Shown here piece by piece: positions 43,754-53,072 of a stretch of 64,000 bases of DNA; the first letter of the stretch is position 1; each line of letters begins with the position of its first letter. The notes beneath the pieces are model-generated. The model saw only the letters and a list, made by a program, of their open reading frames with translations, made no database searches and had not been told where the DNA came from. The translations under genes and the position numbers were made by a program. The DNA is from Winogradskyella costae (lineage in GTDB: Bacteria > Bacteroidota > Bacteroidia > Flavobacteriales > Flavobacteriaceae): assembly GCF_013403865.1 (NCBI RefSeq), contig NZ_JABFDK010000005.1, forward strand, positions 1 through 64,000, given 5' to 3'.

Positions 43754-46700
43754 ATGAAAAACAAAATTACTTACGTTATTGCAGCAGCAATGACATTATT
43801 TATTTCGACAAGTGCATTTGCTCAAGTCGTAACAAGCGGAGCAGATGATGGAACAGACGGAACACTGCGAAATGAAATTGCAGATACACCAATTGGTGGC
43901 ATAATTACTTTTGACCTCTCAGTGACAACAGTAACATTAAATAGTGAACTTCTTATTGATAAAGATTTAATTATTAGCGGGAATTCAATAACTCCAATAA
44001 CTATTGACGCTAGCAGTAATGGAAGAATATTTAATATCAGCTCAGGAGTAGTTGTATTAAACGACTTAGCTTTAATTAATGGTTTAGAGGTTGATGGAGG
44101 AGCTATGTATATTTCTAATGCCCTTGTCACAATTAACGACTCTTCAATAACAGGAAATACAGCTAACGGAGCCTCTGGTTCTGGTGGTGGAATTTTTAAT
44201 GATGTAGGTGGAGTTCTAGTCGTTAATAATTCTGAAATTTCAAACAATACAGCAAATAGAGCAGGTGGAGGTATAGAGGATAATTCTGGAGCAGGATTAG
44301 CAATCACATTATTAAATGTCGCTTTAAATGATAACAATGCAGGTGTCGCACCTGCCACTGCAGCTCCAGGAAACGGAGGTGGATTACATATTACTGGTGC
44401 CGGAAGTGCGATTGTTACTGGAGGTACAGTTTCTGGAAATGTAGCCGGTAAAGAAGGTGGTGGCCTATGGAATGGTAGTGGTGTTTTAGATGTGGTTGAC
44501 GTAACGATAACAGAAAACTCAGCTGTAGGTGATGCTACAGGTGGAGGTGGTATTTATAACAATGGTAACGGAACTATAAATATTTCAGCAGGAACAATAT
44601 TATCAGGCAATATCGCTTCAGGAGCAACACCTGGAGGACGTGGTGGTGCTATTTTTAATAATACAGATGGGGTTCTAAATCTAGCAAATGGATTGGCAAT
44701 TACAGGAAACTACGCCAGTAGAGCAGGTGGTGCCATTGAAGATAACTCTAATGGTAATTTAATTTTATCAGGTGTTACACTTACAGGAAACGCTGCAGGT
44801 GTAGATATTGGATTAGGAAATGCAATTACACCAAATCCTGGAAATGGTGGTGCTGTACATTTATCTGGTACAACAAATGCAACAATTTCTGGGTTTTCAA
44901 CAGTTTCTAATAATTATGCAGCTAAAGAAGGCGGTGGATTATGGAATAACTTAGGAACTATGGACGTAAGCTTAACATTTTTGGATGCTAACATAGCGTC
45001 AGGAGATGAGGCAACTGATGGTGGTGGTGCTATTTTTAATAATGGTGGAACTTTAGTTGTTGGAAATGCAGCAGCAATAACAAATAATATCGCAGATGGA
45101 ACTTCTGGTTCTGGTGGTGGAATTTTAAGTACAGATGGTGCTGTTACAATTACAGATGCTGTTTTGGCTTTTAATCAATCTAATCGAGCAGGTGGTGCTA
45201 TTGAAATTATAGATGGTTCTATTGATTTCTCAGGAAACTACAATGTTAGTGGTAACAATACAGGTGTTGCGCCAGCAGTAGCAAGTCCAGGAAATGGAGG
45301 TGCACTTCATATTAGTGGATCAGGAACAGCAACACTAACAGGTGGTACAATGAATGATAATGTAGCTGCTAGAGAAGGTGGTGCATTATGGAACAGCACA
45401 GCGACAATGACCGTTGATGGTACAATGATTAGTGGAAATATAGCAAGTGGTCCAGCAGCAGATGATGGTGGTGCCGGAATTTTTAATAATGGTGGAACTT
45501 TATTCGTTCAAAACAATACAACAATAAGCAATAACAGCGCAGATGGAGCTTCGGGTTCTGGAGGTGGTATATTAACTATTGGTGGTGATGTTACTGTAAC
45601 GAGTTCGAGAATTACAATGAATCAGGCTAATAGAGCAGGTGGAGGTATTGAACATGCAGGTGGAACTTTAAATCTTATAGATACAACTTTAGATATGAAT
45701 AATGCAGGAGTTTCTCCGGCAATGGCTGCTCCAGGATCTGGTGGTGGACTTCATGTATCTGGTGCTGCGACAACGAACATTACAGGTGGTACAACAAATA
45801 GTAATATAGCCGCTAATGAAGGTGGTGGTTTATGGAATGGATCAGGAATCATGACTATTGTAGATCATACCGTAGACGGAAATACAGCCTCAGGAAATGA
45901 TGCAATGACTGCAGGTGCTGCTGGTGGAGGCGGAATTTATAATGAAGGAGGAACACTTGATATTTCAGGAATGACTGAAATTACAAATAATATAGCTGAT
46001 GGAGCACAATCTACTGGTGGCGGAATTTTAAACGCCGCAGGTACTTTGATGGCGAACGGAATTACAATCGCTTTTAATGAATCGAATAGAGCAGGTGGTG
46101 GTATTGAAACTAATGGAAGTGGACCAGTACTATTGACTGATGTTAGTTTGAATAATAATATAACAGGAGTTGTAACTGGTACAGGAGCACCTGGAAATGG
46201 CGGTGGACTTCACGTCAGTGGAGATAGCAGTGTTGATGTTGTAGGTGGAACTGTAAATGGAAATAGTGCTGCTCGTGAAGGTGGTGGTTTATGGAATGGT
46301 TCAGGAATAATGACAACTGACAATGTACTAGTAGATTCTAATAATGCTTTAGGAGGAGGAGCTGATGATGGAGGTGCAGGAATCTTCAATAATGGAGGAA
46401 CATTAAATATTACCAATGGTAGTATAATTTCTAATAATATGGCAACAGGAGCTTCTGCATCTGGTGGTGGATTATTGAGCACGGCTGGAGATGTTACTGT
46501 TATGGATTCGACATTTGATGGTAATGCAGCTAACAGAGCAGGTGGTGCTATTGAACTGATTGATGGGAACTTGATGTTTTCAAATTCAACAATGTCTAAT
46601 AATGATGTCAACGGCTTAGCAGGAACTGCTGCGCCAGGAAATGGTGGAGGCTTTCATGTAACAGGAATGTCAGGAATGATTACCATTTCTACAAGTACAA

Positions 46701-47575
46701 TTACAGGAAACGCTGCTGCTAATGAAGGTGGTGGATTATGGAATCAAGGTGGCACAACAATGAGTGTTTTGATGTCTACAATAGATAATAATACAGCTGC
46801 TGAAGGTGGTGGAATTTATAACAACACAGGATCAATGACGTCTGTAATGACGAGTACTATTTCAGGAAATACAGCATCAGTTTCTGGTGGTGGATTAACA
46901 AATAATGGTGCAAGTTTAGACCTAAATGCGGTAACGGTTGCCATGAATTCAACTGATGGAATTGGTGGCGGTATCGATGCGGTTAACACCGTTTCTTTAA
47001 AGAATACAATTGTAGCTTTAAATACAGCGACTACCGGAACTGATGTATCTGGACTATTAACGTCAAATGATTTTAATTTAATTGGAACAGATGATTTGTC
47101 AGTATTTATAGCTCAGATAAATGATCTTGAAGGCGTAGATCCTTTATTAGGTCCATTACAAGACAATGGAGGAGTAACATTAACACACCTGTTATTAAAT
47201 AACTCTCCAGCTTATGATGCTGGTGATGCAACGGATACTTTTGTAGATCAAATTGGTCAGATGGTATTTGGTAGTGCTAGAGATATGGGATCTGTAGAAG
47301 CGCAAGTCGCTTTATCAGTAGATGATTTTAATGCTGCTTCAGTTTTAAATCTTTATCCAAATCCAACAAAAGGACAATTTAATATTGTGATTGATAATTC
47401 GGTGTCGGGTGAAATAAAAGCTGAGGTTACTGCGTTATCTGGTAGAATCGTAAAGCAAGTTAAGATAGTGAATGGAACAAATTCCATAGACATTGGAGGG
47501 ATGTCTGCTGGAGTTTATATTGTTAATGTATTTACAGAACAAGGAAGAGTATCACATAAGCTGATTTTGGATTAA
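43754..47575 (+). CDS. Pmp-like right-handed beta-helix surface protein with type A T9SS sorting domain
   Basis: This 1273-aa secreted protein has a signal peptide (cleavage after SAFAQ). Most of it is short Gly/Asn/Thr-rich beta-helix rungs with recurring motifs GGGIFNN, GGGLWN, ANRAGGGIE and PGNGGGLH, like chlamydial polymorphic outer membrane protein and pectate-lyase-type helices. Six ~150-residue units are marked by PGNGG-type motifs at residues 205, 362, 512, 660, 813 and 961. The last ~85 residues are a type A T9SS sorting domain (LNLYPNPTKGQFNI, GGMSAGVYIVNV, HKLILD). It is probably exported and attached to or released from the cell surface. No catalytic residues are evident. Confidence 0.9.
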   Translation: MKNKITYVIAAAMTLFISTSAFAQVVTSGADDGTDGTLRNEIADTPIGGIITFDLSVTTVTLNSELLIDKDLIISGNSITPITIDASSNGRIFNISSGVVVLNDLALINGLEVDGGAMYISNALVTINDSSITGNTANGASGSGGGIFNDVGGVLVVNNSEISNNTANRAGGGIEDNSGAGLAITLLNVALNDNNAGVAPATAAPGNGGGLHITGAGSAIVTGGTVSGNVAGKEGGGLWNGSGVLDVVDVTITENSAVGDATGGGGIYNNGNGTINISAGTILSGNIASGATPGGRGGAIFNNTDGVLNLANGLAITGNYASRAGGAIEDNSNGNLILSGVTLTGNAAGVDIGLGNAITPNPGNGGAVHLSGTTNATISGFSTVSNNYAAKEGGGLWNNLGTMDVSLTFLDANIASGDEATDGGGAIFNNGGTLVVGNAAAITNNIADGTSGSGGGILSTDGAVTITDAVLAFNQSNRAGGAIEIIDGSIDFSGNYNVSGNNTGVAPAVASPGNGGALHISGSGTATLTGGTMNDNVAAREGGALWNSTATMTVDGTMISGNIASGPAADDGGAGIFNNGGTLFVQNNTTISNNSADGASGSGGGILTIGGDVTVTSSRITMNQANRAGGGIEHAGGTLNLIDTTLDMNNAGVSPAMAAPGSGGGLHVSGAATTNITGGTTNSNIAANEGGGLWNGSGIMTIVDHTVDGNTASGNDAMTAGAAGGGGIYNEGGTLDISGMTEITNNIADGAQSTGGGILNAAGTLMANGITIAFNESNRAGGGIETNGSGPVLLTDVSLNNNITGVVTGTGAPGNGGGLHVSGDSSVDVVGGTVNGNSAAREGGGLWNGSGIMTTDNVLVDSNNALGGGADDGGAGIFNNGGTLNITNGSIISNNMATGASASGGGLLSTAGDVTVMDSTFDGNAANRAGGAIELIDGNLMFSNSTMSNNDVNGLAGTAAPGNGGGFHVTGMSGMITISTSTITGNAAANEGGGLWNQGGTTMSVLMSTIDNNTAAEGGGIYNNTGSMTSVMTSTISGNTASVSGGGLTNNGASLDLNAVTVAMNSTDGIGGGIDAVNTVSLKNTIVALNTATTGTDVSGLLTSNDFNLIGTDDLSVFIAQINDLEGVDPLLGPLQDNGGVTLTHLLLNNSPAYDAGDATDTFVDQIGQMVFGSARDMGSVEAQVALSVDDFNAASVLNLYPNPTKGQFNIVIDNSVSGEIKAEVTALSGRIVKQVKIVNGTNSIDIGGMSAGVYIVNVFTEQGRVSHKLILD
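44366..47000 (+). repeat. Six ~150-residue beta-helix repeat units (within the type A substrate)
   Basis: Pro codons of the PGNGG-type motif occur at 44366, 44837, 45287, 45731, 46190 and 46634, spacing 148-157 residues. Units are moderately diverged, unlike the near-identical adhesin repeats at 1-18 kb. The right boundary is approximate. Confidence 0.8.
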
Positions 47576-47594
47576 TAGTAATTACTTAATAATT

Positions 47595-47630
47595 AAAAAG
47601 ACCATCGGAAGATGGTCTTTTTTTGTTTTT
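47595..47630 (+). terminator. Intrinsic terminator after the beta-helix protein gene
   Basis: AAAAAGACCATC pairs with GATGGTCTTTTT around GGAA, followed by a T run, 20 bp past the stop. It also lies just before the convergent gene's stop and may work in both directions. Confidence 0.85.
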
Positions 47631-47637
47631 ACTATTT

Positions 47638-48183
47638 TTATTTGAGAGCGAACCAAAACGGTAATACATTGGTTTTAAGTTTTTGGAACGCTTCAGGTAA
47701 ATCAGTTAAAGGTTCCTCGGTAAACGTGAAGGGTTGATCAGCTTCAAAATTCCAGTACGGTTCTTCTAATATACCATCCGTAGATTTTGTATGTGATTTT
47801 GGGAAGTTCGTCATAGAGAACGTTCCGTCATTATTCATATCGATACCAAAGACTTTTAAATCTTTTAAGGTTGAATACGTTAGGCTCAGTTTTAAATGAA
47901 GCGATTTATGATCATCAGACTTATAGAATTCCTTCTCTTTTACGGAGAAGTTTTTAAGTTCAGAGCTCCATGACTGATTAGGGTGTACAAACTTTGACAG
48001 TTCATTTTGAATATTTAAACTATCACTTTCAGTTTTAATAAAAGTAACTAAGTTTTCTTGGCGGATTACAATCGTTTTTTCTTGAGGGTTTACGGTAACT
48101 GTTGTCTTTTCTGAAATGATGTTACTTTGATGAACACCGAAAAAAGTACCTACTACAAAGAATAGTATTTTAATTTCTTCCAT
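47638..48183 (-). CDS. Hypothetical exported or membrane-anchored protein
   Basis: This 181-aa protein has a short hydrophobic N-terminus (IKILFFVVGTFFGV) that may be a signal anchor. A charged, beta-rich soluble domain follows (KTTVTVNPQEKTIVIRQENL, LHLKLSLTYSTLKDLKVFGIDMNNDGT, YWNFEADQPFTFTEEPL). I do not recognise a family. It stands alone; its start is taken at the first ATG (MEEIKIL). Confidence 0.65.
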   Translation of the reverse strand: MEEIKILFFVVGTFFGVHQSNIISEKTTVTVNPQEKTIVIRQENLVTFIKTESDSLNIQNELSKFVHPNQSWSSELKNFSVKEKEFYKSDDHKSLHLKLSLTYSTLKDLKVFGIDMNNDGTFSMTNFPKSHTKSTDGILEEPYWNFEADQPFTFTEEPLTDLPEAFQKLKTNVLPFWFALK

Positions 48184-48248
48184 GGGCTAATTTAAATAAA
48201 AAATCATTCTCTATAATCAGTATTAGGAATTTGAATATTGGTTAAAAA

Positions 48249-48332
48249 AAAAAGCGCAAGTTGTACAACTTGCGCTTTTTAGCTATTAATCCTTAGGGGG
48301 AATAAATTAGCACAATTAGTTAGGGATTTGTA
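48249..48332 (-). ncRNA. Candidate small RNA ending in an orphan terminator
   Basis: On the minus strand TAATTTTG (complement of 48339-48346) matches the -7 consensus. About 85 nt later lies a perfect terminator palindrome with arms of 16 bp (48249-48280) ending in a long T run. Between them is a hairpin-capable, C-rich stretch (CCCCCTAAGG) and the motif TTAATAGCTAAAAAGC. No protein fits. It could alternatively be the 3' end of the Crp-family mRNA (stop at 48398). Confidence 0.4.
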
Positions 48333-48397
48333 CTGCAGCAAAATTATAAGATTTTAAGCTCCTAAAAATTGATGTATGTTAAGAAATGATACAAAGC

Positions 48398-48982
48398 TTA
48401 AGAATTATATAATTCTTTTTTTATCCTGCTTAAACTTTCTGTAGTGATACCTAAATATGATGAAATATGATAATTTTTTAATTTTTTCACAATATGTTGA
48501 TGGGTAATTAGGAATATAAGGTATCTCTCCTTGGCGGATTGGGATAAACTTACTAGTATTCTTTTTTGAAAAGCGGCAAAAGCAACCTCTAATTTCTTTC
48601 TGATAAAAGTTTCGGTTTGAGGAAATGCTGAGTATAAATATTCTTTGTCAGCACTAGAGATTGCGTACACTGTAGCATCTTCAATGACTTCAAGGTTCAT
48701 GATGGCTTTTGAAGTAGAAAAATAGGCTGTAAAATCAGTGATCCACCAATCTTTTATCCCAAATTGAACGGTATGTTCTTTTCCTGAGCCATCCATGTAA
48801 TACGTTCTTAAGCAACCATCATGGATGTAATACATGTCATCAACAACACTATGCGCTTTAAATATATGAGTTCCTTTTTTGAACTCCATTTTTTTAAATA
48901 CGCTTGAAATCATGTTTAGCTCTTCATCTGAAAATGAGAGTCCTTTAAATATTTGCTTAATTATCGATTTGTTGTTTAGCAC
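48398..48982 (-). CDS. Crp/Fnr family transcriptional regulator
   Basis: This 194-aa protein has an N-terminal cyclic-nucleotide-binding-type beta barrel (FKAHSVVDDMYYIHDGCLRTYYMDGSGKEHTVQFG, WWITDFTAYFS) and a C-terminal helix-turn-helix (ISSYLGITTESLSRIKKEL). It is the short Bacteroidota type, often without the exact cAMP contact residues, and no iron-sulfur cysteine cluster is present. Targets are unknown. Single gene. Confidence 0.85.
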   Translation of the reverse strand: MLNNKSIIKQIFKGLSFSDEELNMISSVFKKMEFKKGTHIFKAHSVVDDMYYIHDGCLRTYYMDGSGKEHTVQFGIKDWWITDFTAYFSTSKAIMNLEVIEDATVYAISSADKEYLYSAFPQTETFIRKKLEVAFAAFQKRILVSLSQSAKERYLIFLITHQHIVKKLKNYHISSYLGITTESLSRIKKELYNS

Positions 48983-49172
48983 TTAAAATTTATGTTAGTG
49001 CTGTAATGTATGTAAATACTTTTTAATGAGTGGTTTATATTCGGTACTCTATTTAAAAAAATGTTGATGCGGTTTTTTATGTAGGAAAAAAGCACTTTTT
49101 TAAATTATATAATTTTATTGGCTTTGTGGTAGCTTTAAATAAAACAATAAGATTACTATTTGTTTCCAAAAT

Positions 49173-50174
49173 TTAAATCACTTCGATAGTGTAGGTGGCA
49201 ACAATATCATTCTTTATTTTTAGGTGAACGTCGTAGGAACCTTTCTGTTTAAAATTGTATTTAAATGTTACAATTCCATTTTTGCTTATAACATCATAAA
49301 TTTTATAAGGTATCTTTTTTGTTTTCATAATGCGAACTAATGAAATAGTATTCGTAGAAATGTCTTTTAATGATTTAAACTGAAAGGTGATGTCTTTATT
49401 CTTTGTAATTGTTGTATTCAATTTCTTAGGACCAATAGGAATTATTTTGTGCTCAAATGTTTCTCCATAAACTATGGGTTCAGCTACAAACTTCGTAGTT
49501 TTTAAAGTGTCATTAAGAAACCATTTTTTTTGAAGTGGAAAATGGTTTTTTGCAAATAAAACTGGATCAGTTAGAAAGTAACCATCATTATAATCCGAAA
49601 TAAAATAGCTTTTGTTAATCATATAACCACTAGACCAAGTGGCATCACATACATACCACTTGTTGTTTAATTTTACGGCATTCCAAGAATGGTTTAAGTT
49701 TTCCAGTTTTTCGACGTTAGTTTCAAAAGATCTGCCGTAGCCATCTACAATTATACATTCTATATCTGCAATAAAACATAATTCCTTAATAAGATACGCA
49801 TAACCCGTACACATCGTTTTTTTCTGATTTAGTAGTTTTTTGAAGGCTATTTTCTTGTAGTAATTATTCCATTCTACATAACCTAAACTATCACTTTTAA
49901 ATTTTTTTCGCGCTTTACTGACTTTATTATGCTGATTAGAATCTCCTTTAATATTGGTGCAAACCCAATTATAAATAGCTCTAAATTTTTCAACATCTGT
50001 GGTGAGATTGGATGTTAATTTATGCGCTAAAACAGATAAATTCTCTAAGCTATGACCTTCATATAATTTGGCTGTATTATCTGCTTTTGTAAAATCTATG
50101 TTTTTAAAATCTGATACTTGAGCGTTAGAAATATTAAACAACACAACTAAAAAGATGACAAACCAATTTTTCAT
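49173..50174 (-). CDS. Secreted transglutaminase-like protein
   Basis: This 333-aa protein has a signal peptide (cleavage after ISNAQ). A transglutaminase-like core shows the Cys-His-Asp triad: Cys122 in TMCTGYAYL, His162 in NHSWNAVKL and Asp177 in VCDATWSSG. The C-terminal ~90 residues are an Ig-like beta domain (KNGIVTFKYNFKQKGSYDVHLKI). Such proteins may be cysteine proteases or crosslinkers in the periplasm or outside; the substrate is unknown. It follows the Cys-rich regulatory-domain gene by 12 bp and is probably cotranscribed. Confidence 0.85.
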   Translation of the reverse strand: MKNWFVIFLVVLFNISNAQVSDFKNIDFTKADNTAKLYEGHSLENLSVLAHKLTSNLTTDVEKFRAIYNWVCTNIKGDSNQHNKVSKARKKFKSDSLGYVEWNNYYKKIAFKKLLNQKKTMCTGYAYLIKELCFIADIECIIVDGYGRSFETNVEKLENLNHSWNAVKLNNKWYVCDATWSSGYMINKSYFISDYNDGYFLTDPVLFAKNHFPLQKKWFLNDTLKTTKFVAEPIVYGETFEHKIIPIGPKKLNTTITKNKDITFQFKSLKDISTNTISLVRIMKTKKIPYKIYDVISKNGIVTFKYNFKQKGSYDVHLKIKNDIVATYTIEVI

Positions 50175-50186
50175 AACATCAAAAGA

Positions 50187-50864
50187 TTAGTCTCTTTTAG
50201 ATTTGTAAATATCTTTGACAGCTACTTTACCCAAAATCATACAAGAATCAACTTTCATATCAATATTGAGTTCAATTTTTGAAGCTGAATTTTTATTTTC
50301 TATGACCACTTTTTGTGATTCAAAACCAAGATAGCTAATGACTAAAACATCTCCTATTTTTAGTTTTTCAGGAAAGGTGAAATTTCCGTCAAAATCAGTA
50401 GCAATGCCAACTGTCGAACCTTGTAAAACCACATTTGCTCCAGGAAGTGGTGAATCTCCCTCTGTTACATTACCTTTTATAATAATATTTTTTTCGAATT
50501 TATTGGCTTTAAGTTCAGATGTGTTTTGTTTTGGTTCAATCGTGTTCGTTGTGTCTTGTGCCTGTGAGGTAAAGCTAGCGAGGAATGTTACACAAGCTAA
50601 TCCTATGCCTCTTAAAAAACTTAATCGCTTATTATTTTTCGGTTTTTTATTGTATACGGTTAACTGATTTTTATTAAAATGACCACACGTATTTTGAGAG
50701 GACTTGTTTTTAAAGAAAACGATAATTTCTTCTGCATTCATTTGCGTAAAGTCTATGACTTCTTTTTCGCATGAGTTGCAAAAACCACCTTTCTCAGTTG
50801 GTGAAAATTGGTTAAAGTTTTCTGAACATGGTGTTTTAATGTCTAAGTTAAATTGATTCTTCAT
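50187..50864 (-). CDS. Membrane protein with N-terminal Cys motif and carboxypeptidase-regulatory-like domain
   Basis: This 225-aa protein has an unusual layout. A soluble N-terminus carries four Cys (C13, C29, C32, C60; GFCNSCEKEV and TCGHFN), possibly a small metal-binding fold. A hydrophobic segment follows (~85-102), then a carboxypeptidase-regulatory-like domain (~125-205; IIIKGNVTEGDSPLPGANVVLQGSTVGIATDFDGNFTF), as in TonB-receptor N-termini. I infer a cytoplasmic Cys domain and a periplasmic beta domain. It leads a two-gene run with the transglutaminase-like gene. Function unknown. Confidence 0.75.
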   Translation of the reverse strand: MKNQFNLDIKTPCSENFNQFSPTEKGGFCNSCEKEVIDFTQMNAEEIIVFFKNKSSQNTCGHFNKNQLTVYNKKPKNNKRLSFLRGIGLACVTFLASFTSQAQDTTNTIEPKQNTSELKANKFEKNIIIKGNVTEGDSPLPGANVVLQGSTVGIATDFDGNFTFPEKLKIGDVLVISYLGFESQKVVIENKNSASKIELNIDMKVDSCMILGKVAVKDIYKSKRD

Positions 50865-50987
50865 GATATAAAGTTTTAATGTTAGTGTACATCAAATTTA
50901 GGTATCAATTAAAAAATAGAAAACGAAGGTTTAGCTAACGCTTCTTTTCGATGAGTAAAATAGAGCTTTCAGTTAGTTTGTGGAAAA

Positions 50988-51020
50988 TAAAAAACCACTT
51001 TGAATTAACAAAGTGGTTTC
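50988..51020 (-). terminator. Intrinsic terminator for htpG
   Basis: AAACCACTTTG and CAAAGTGGTTT pair perfectly around AATTAA. Read on the minus strand the hairpin is followed by TTTTTATTTT, about 55 bp past the htpG stop. Confidence 0.8.
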
Positions 51021-51029
51021 AAATAGAGG

Positions 51030-51062
51030 AGATTGCCACGTCCTGCGTCTTCGCAATGACGT
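51030..51062. repeat. Short REP-like intergenic element
   Basis: GATTGCCACGTCCTGCG followed by TCTTCGCAATGACG resembles widespread intergenic REP sequences (GATTGC...GCAATGACG with inverted ends CATTGC/GCAATG-type). It lies between the htpG stop and its terminator. A single copy is seen in the window. Confidence 0.55.
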
Positions 51063-51074
51063 TTCAAATATTAC

Positions 51075-52985
51075 TTACTTCAATAATTCGTAACTACGTT
51101 TAATAAAGTTTGTCAACTCTTCACCCTTCAAAAGACCTTGAGATAAACGTGCTAAATCTAAACTTTGTATAATTAATCGTTCTTTATTCTCTTTAGTTTC
51201 TGTTTCTAAAATTTCATTAACTAAAGGAGAGTTTGTATTCACGATAAGATTGTACATCTCTGGCATATTACCAAACATCTGCATTCCACCGCCACCGGTC
51301 TGTTGCATCTCTTTCATACGACGCATAAATTCTGGTTGCGTAATGATAAATGGAGACGCATCACTATCCATAGCTTCCAACTGTACAGAGAACTTTTCAG
51401 AAGGAATTACTTCTTTTAAAATGGTATCTAATTCTGTTTGTTGCTCTTCTGATAATTTAGAAATTGCAGTTTCGTCTTTCTTGATTAAATTATCAATATG
51501 ATCACCATCAACTCTAGCAAAAGAAACATTTTCCTTAGTAGATTCTAACTTCTGAATTAAATGAGGTACAATAGGGGAGTCTAAAATTAATACTTCATAA
51601 CCTTTCGCTTTTGCAGCTTCAATATAGCTGTGCTGTTGGTCTTTATTAGAAGCATAAAGAACGACTAACTTACCGTCTTTATCAGTTTGAGTTGCTTTTG
51701 TTTTGTTGAAAAGCTCTTCATACGTATAAAATTTACCGTCAACTGTTGGGTATAAAGCAAAGGCATCTGCTTTTTCAAAGAATTTCTCTTCAGAAAGCAT
51801 TCCGTATTCGATAACGATTTTTATATCATCCCATTTCGCTTCAAAATCTTCACGATTAGCGTTGAATAATGATTTCAACTTATCGGCTACTTTACGAGTG
51901 ATATAAGATGAAATTTTCTTTACAGCTCCATCAGCTTGTAAGTAAGAACGCGATACGTTTAATGGAATATCTGGAGAATCAATCACACCACGTAACATCG
52001 TTAAGAATTCAGGTACAATCCCTTCAACATTATCCGTTACATACACTTGATTTTGATACAACTGAATCTTATCCTTTTGCATGTTCATATCATTCGTCAT
52101 CTTAGGGAAATATAATATCCCTGTTAAGTTGAATGGATAATCTACATTAAGGTGAATGTTGAATAAAGGCTCTTCAAACTGCATTGGATACAATTCTCTG
52201 TAGAAGCTTTTGTAATCTTCATCTTCTAATTCCGTTGGTTGTTTTGTCCAAGCCGGATTAGGATTATTGATGATGTTATCAACCGTAATCTGTTTGTGTG
52301 GCTCAATCGTTTCTTTTCCTTCTGCATCAGTAGTCGTTGCAGGTGTAAATTCTGGATCGTTTACTTCCTTTGTTCCAAATTTAATTGGAATAGGCATAAA
52401 CTTATTATACTTATTCAGTAACTCACTGATTCTATTGTCTTCTAAAAATTCAGTAGAATCTTCAGCAATGTGAAGAATAATTTCTGTTCCTCTATCTGCT
52501 TTATCAGAAGGCTCTAGCGTAAATTCTGGAGACCCATCACAAGTCCAATGTGCTGCATCTGCACCAGTATGTGATTTTGTGATAATTTCAACTTTTTCTG
52601 CTACCATAAAAGCAGAGTAAAAACCAAGACCAAAGTGTCCAATAATTCCTGAATCTTTAGCAGAATCTTTGTACTTATCTAAGAACTCTTCAGCACCAGA
52701 AAAAGCGACCTGGTTAATGTATTTTTCAACCTCTTCAGCAGACATTCCTAAACCTTGATCAATGATGTGAAGTTTTTTGCCTTCTTTATCAATCTTTACT
52801 TCAATTTGTGGATCTCCATAGTCAGATTTAGATTCACCTATACTTGTAAGGTGTTTTAATTTTAGCGTGGCATCTGTACCATTACTAATAAGCTCACGTA
52901 AAAAGATTTCGTGATCGCTGTATAAGAACTTTTTAATTAACGGAAAGATATTCTCTACCGATACATTAATACTTCCTTTTGTCAT
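51075..52985 (-). CDS. htpG: Chaperone HtpG (Hsp90)
   Basis: This 636-aa Hsp90 homologue is an ATP-driven chaperone in the cytoplasm. The GHKL ATPase site is clear: Glu/Asn in RELISNGTDATLKL, LHIIDQGLGMS, IGHFGLGFYSAFMVAEKV and GTEIILHI. The middle domain has LNVSRSYLQ with the catalytic Arg. Length and ends are typical. It has an Asn-Gly in ISNGTDAT where many have ISNASDA; this still keeps the ATP-contact Asn. Divergent from fabH. Confidence 0.96.
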   Translation of the reverse strand: MTKGSINVSVENIFPLIKKFLYSDHEIFLRELISNGTDATLKLKHLTSIGESKSDYGDPQIEVKIDKEGKKLHIIDQGLGMSAEEVEKYINQVAFSGAEEFLDKYKDSAKDSGIIGHFGLGFYSAFMVAEKVEIITKSHTGADAAHWTCDGSPEFTLEPSDKADRGTEIILHIAEDSTEFLEDNRISELLNKYNKFMPIPIKFGTKEVNDPEFTPATTTDAEGKETIEPHKQITVDNIINNPNPAWTKQPTELEDEDYKSFYRELYPMQFEEPLFNIHLNVDYPFNLTGILYFPKMTNDMNMQKDKIQLYQNQVYVTDNVEGIVPEFLTMLRGVIDSPDIPLNVSRSYLQADGAVKKISSYITRKVADKLKSLFNANREDFEAKWDDIKIVIEYGMLSEEKFFEKADAFALYPTVDGKFYTYEELFNKTKATQTDKDGKLVVLYASNKDQQHSYIEAAKAKGYEVLILDSPIVPHLIQKLESTKENVSFARVDGDHIDNLIKKDETAISKLSEEQQTELDTILKEVIPSEKFSVQLEAMDSDASPFIITQPEFMRRMKEMQQTGGGGMQMFGNMPEMYNLIVNTNSPLVNEILETETKENKERLIIQSLDLARLSQGLLKGEELTNFIKRSYELLK

Positions 52986-53072
52986 GATATATAGTTTTTT
53001 GTATTATTAATTTGAATGATAAAATATAGTCAAATAAAATACCAATAAAATATTTGTGACAAGATGACAGAT

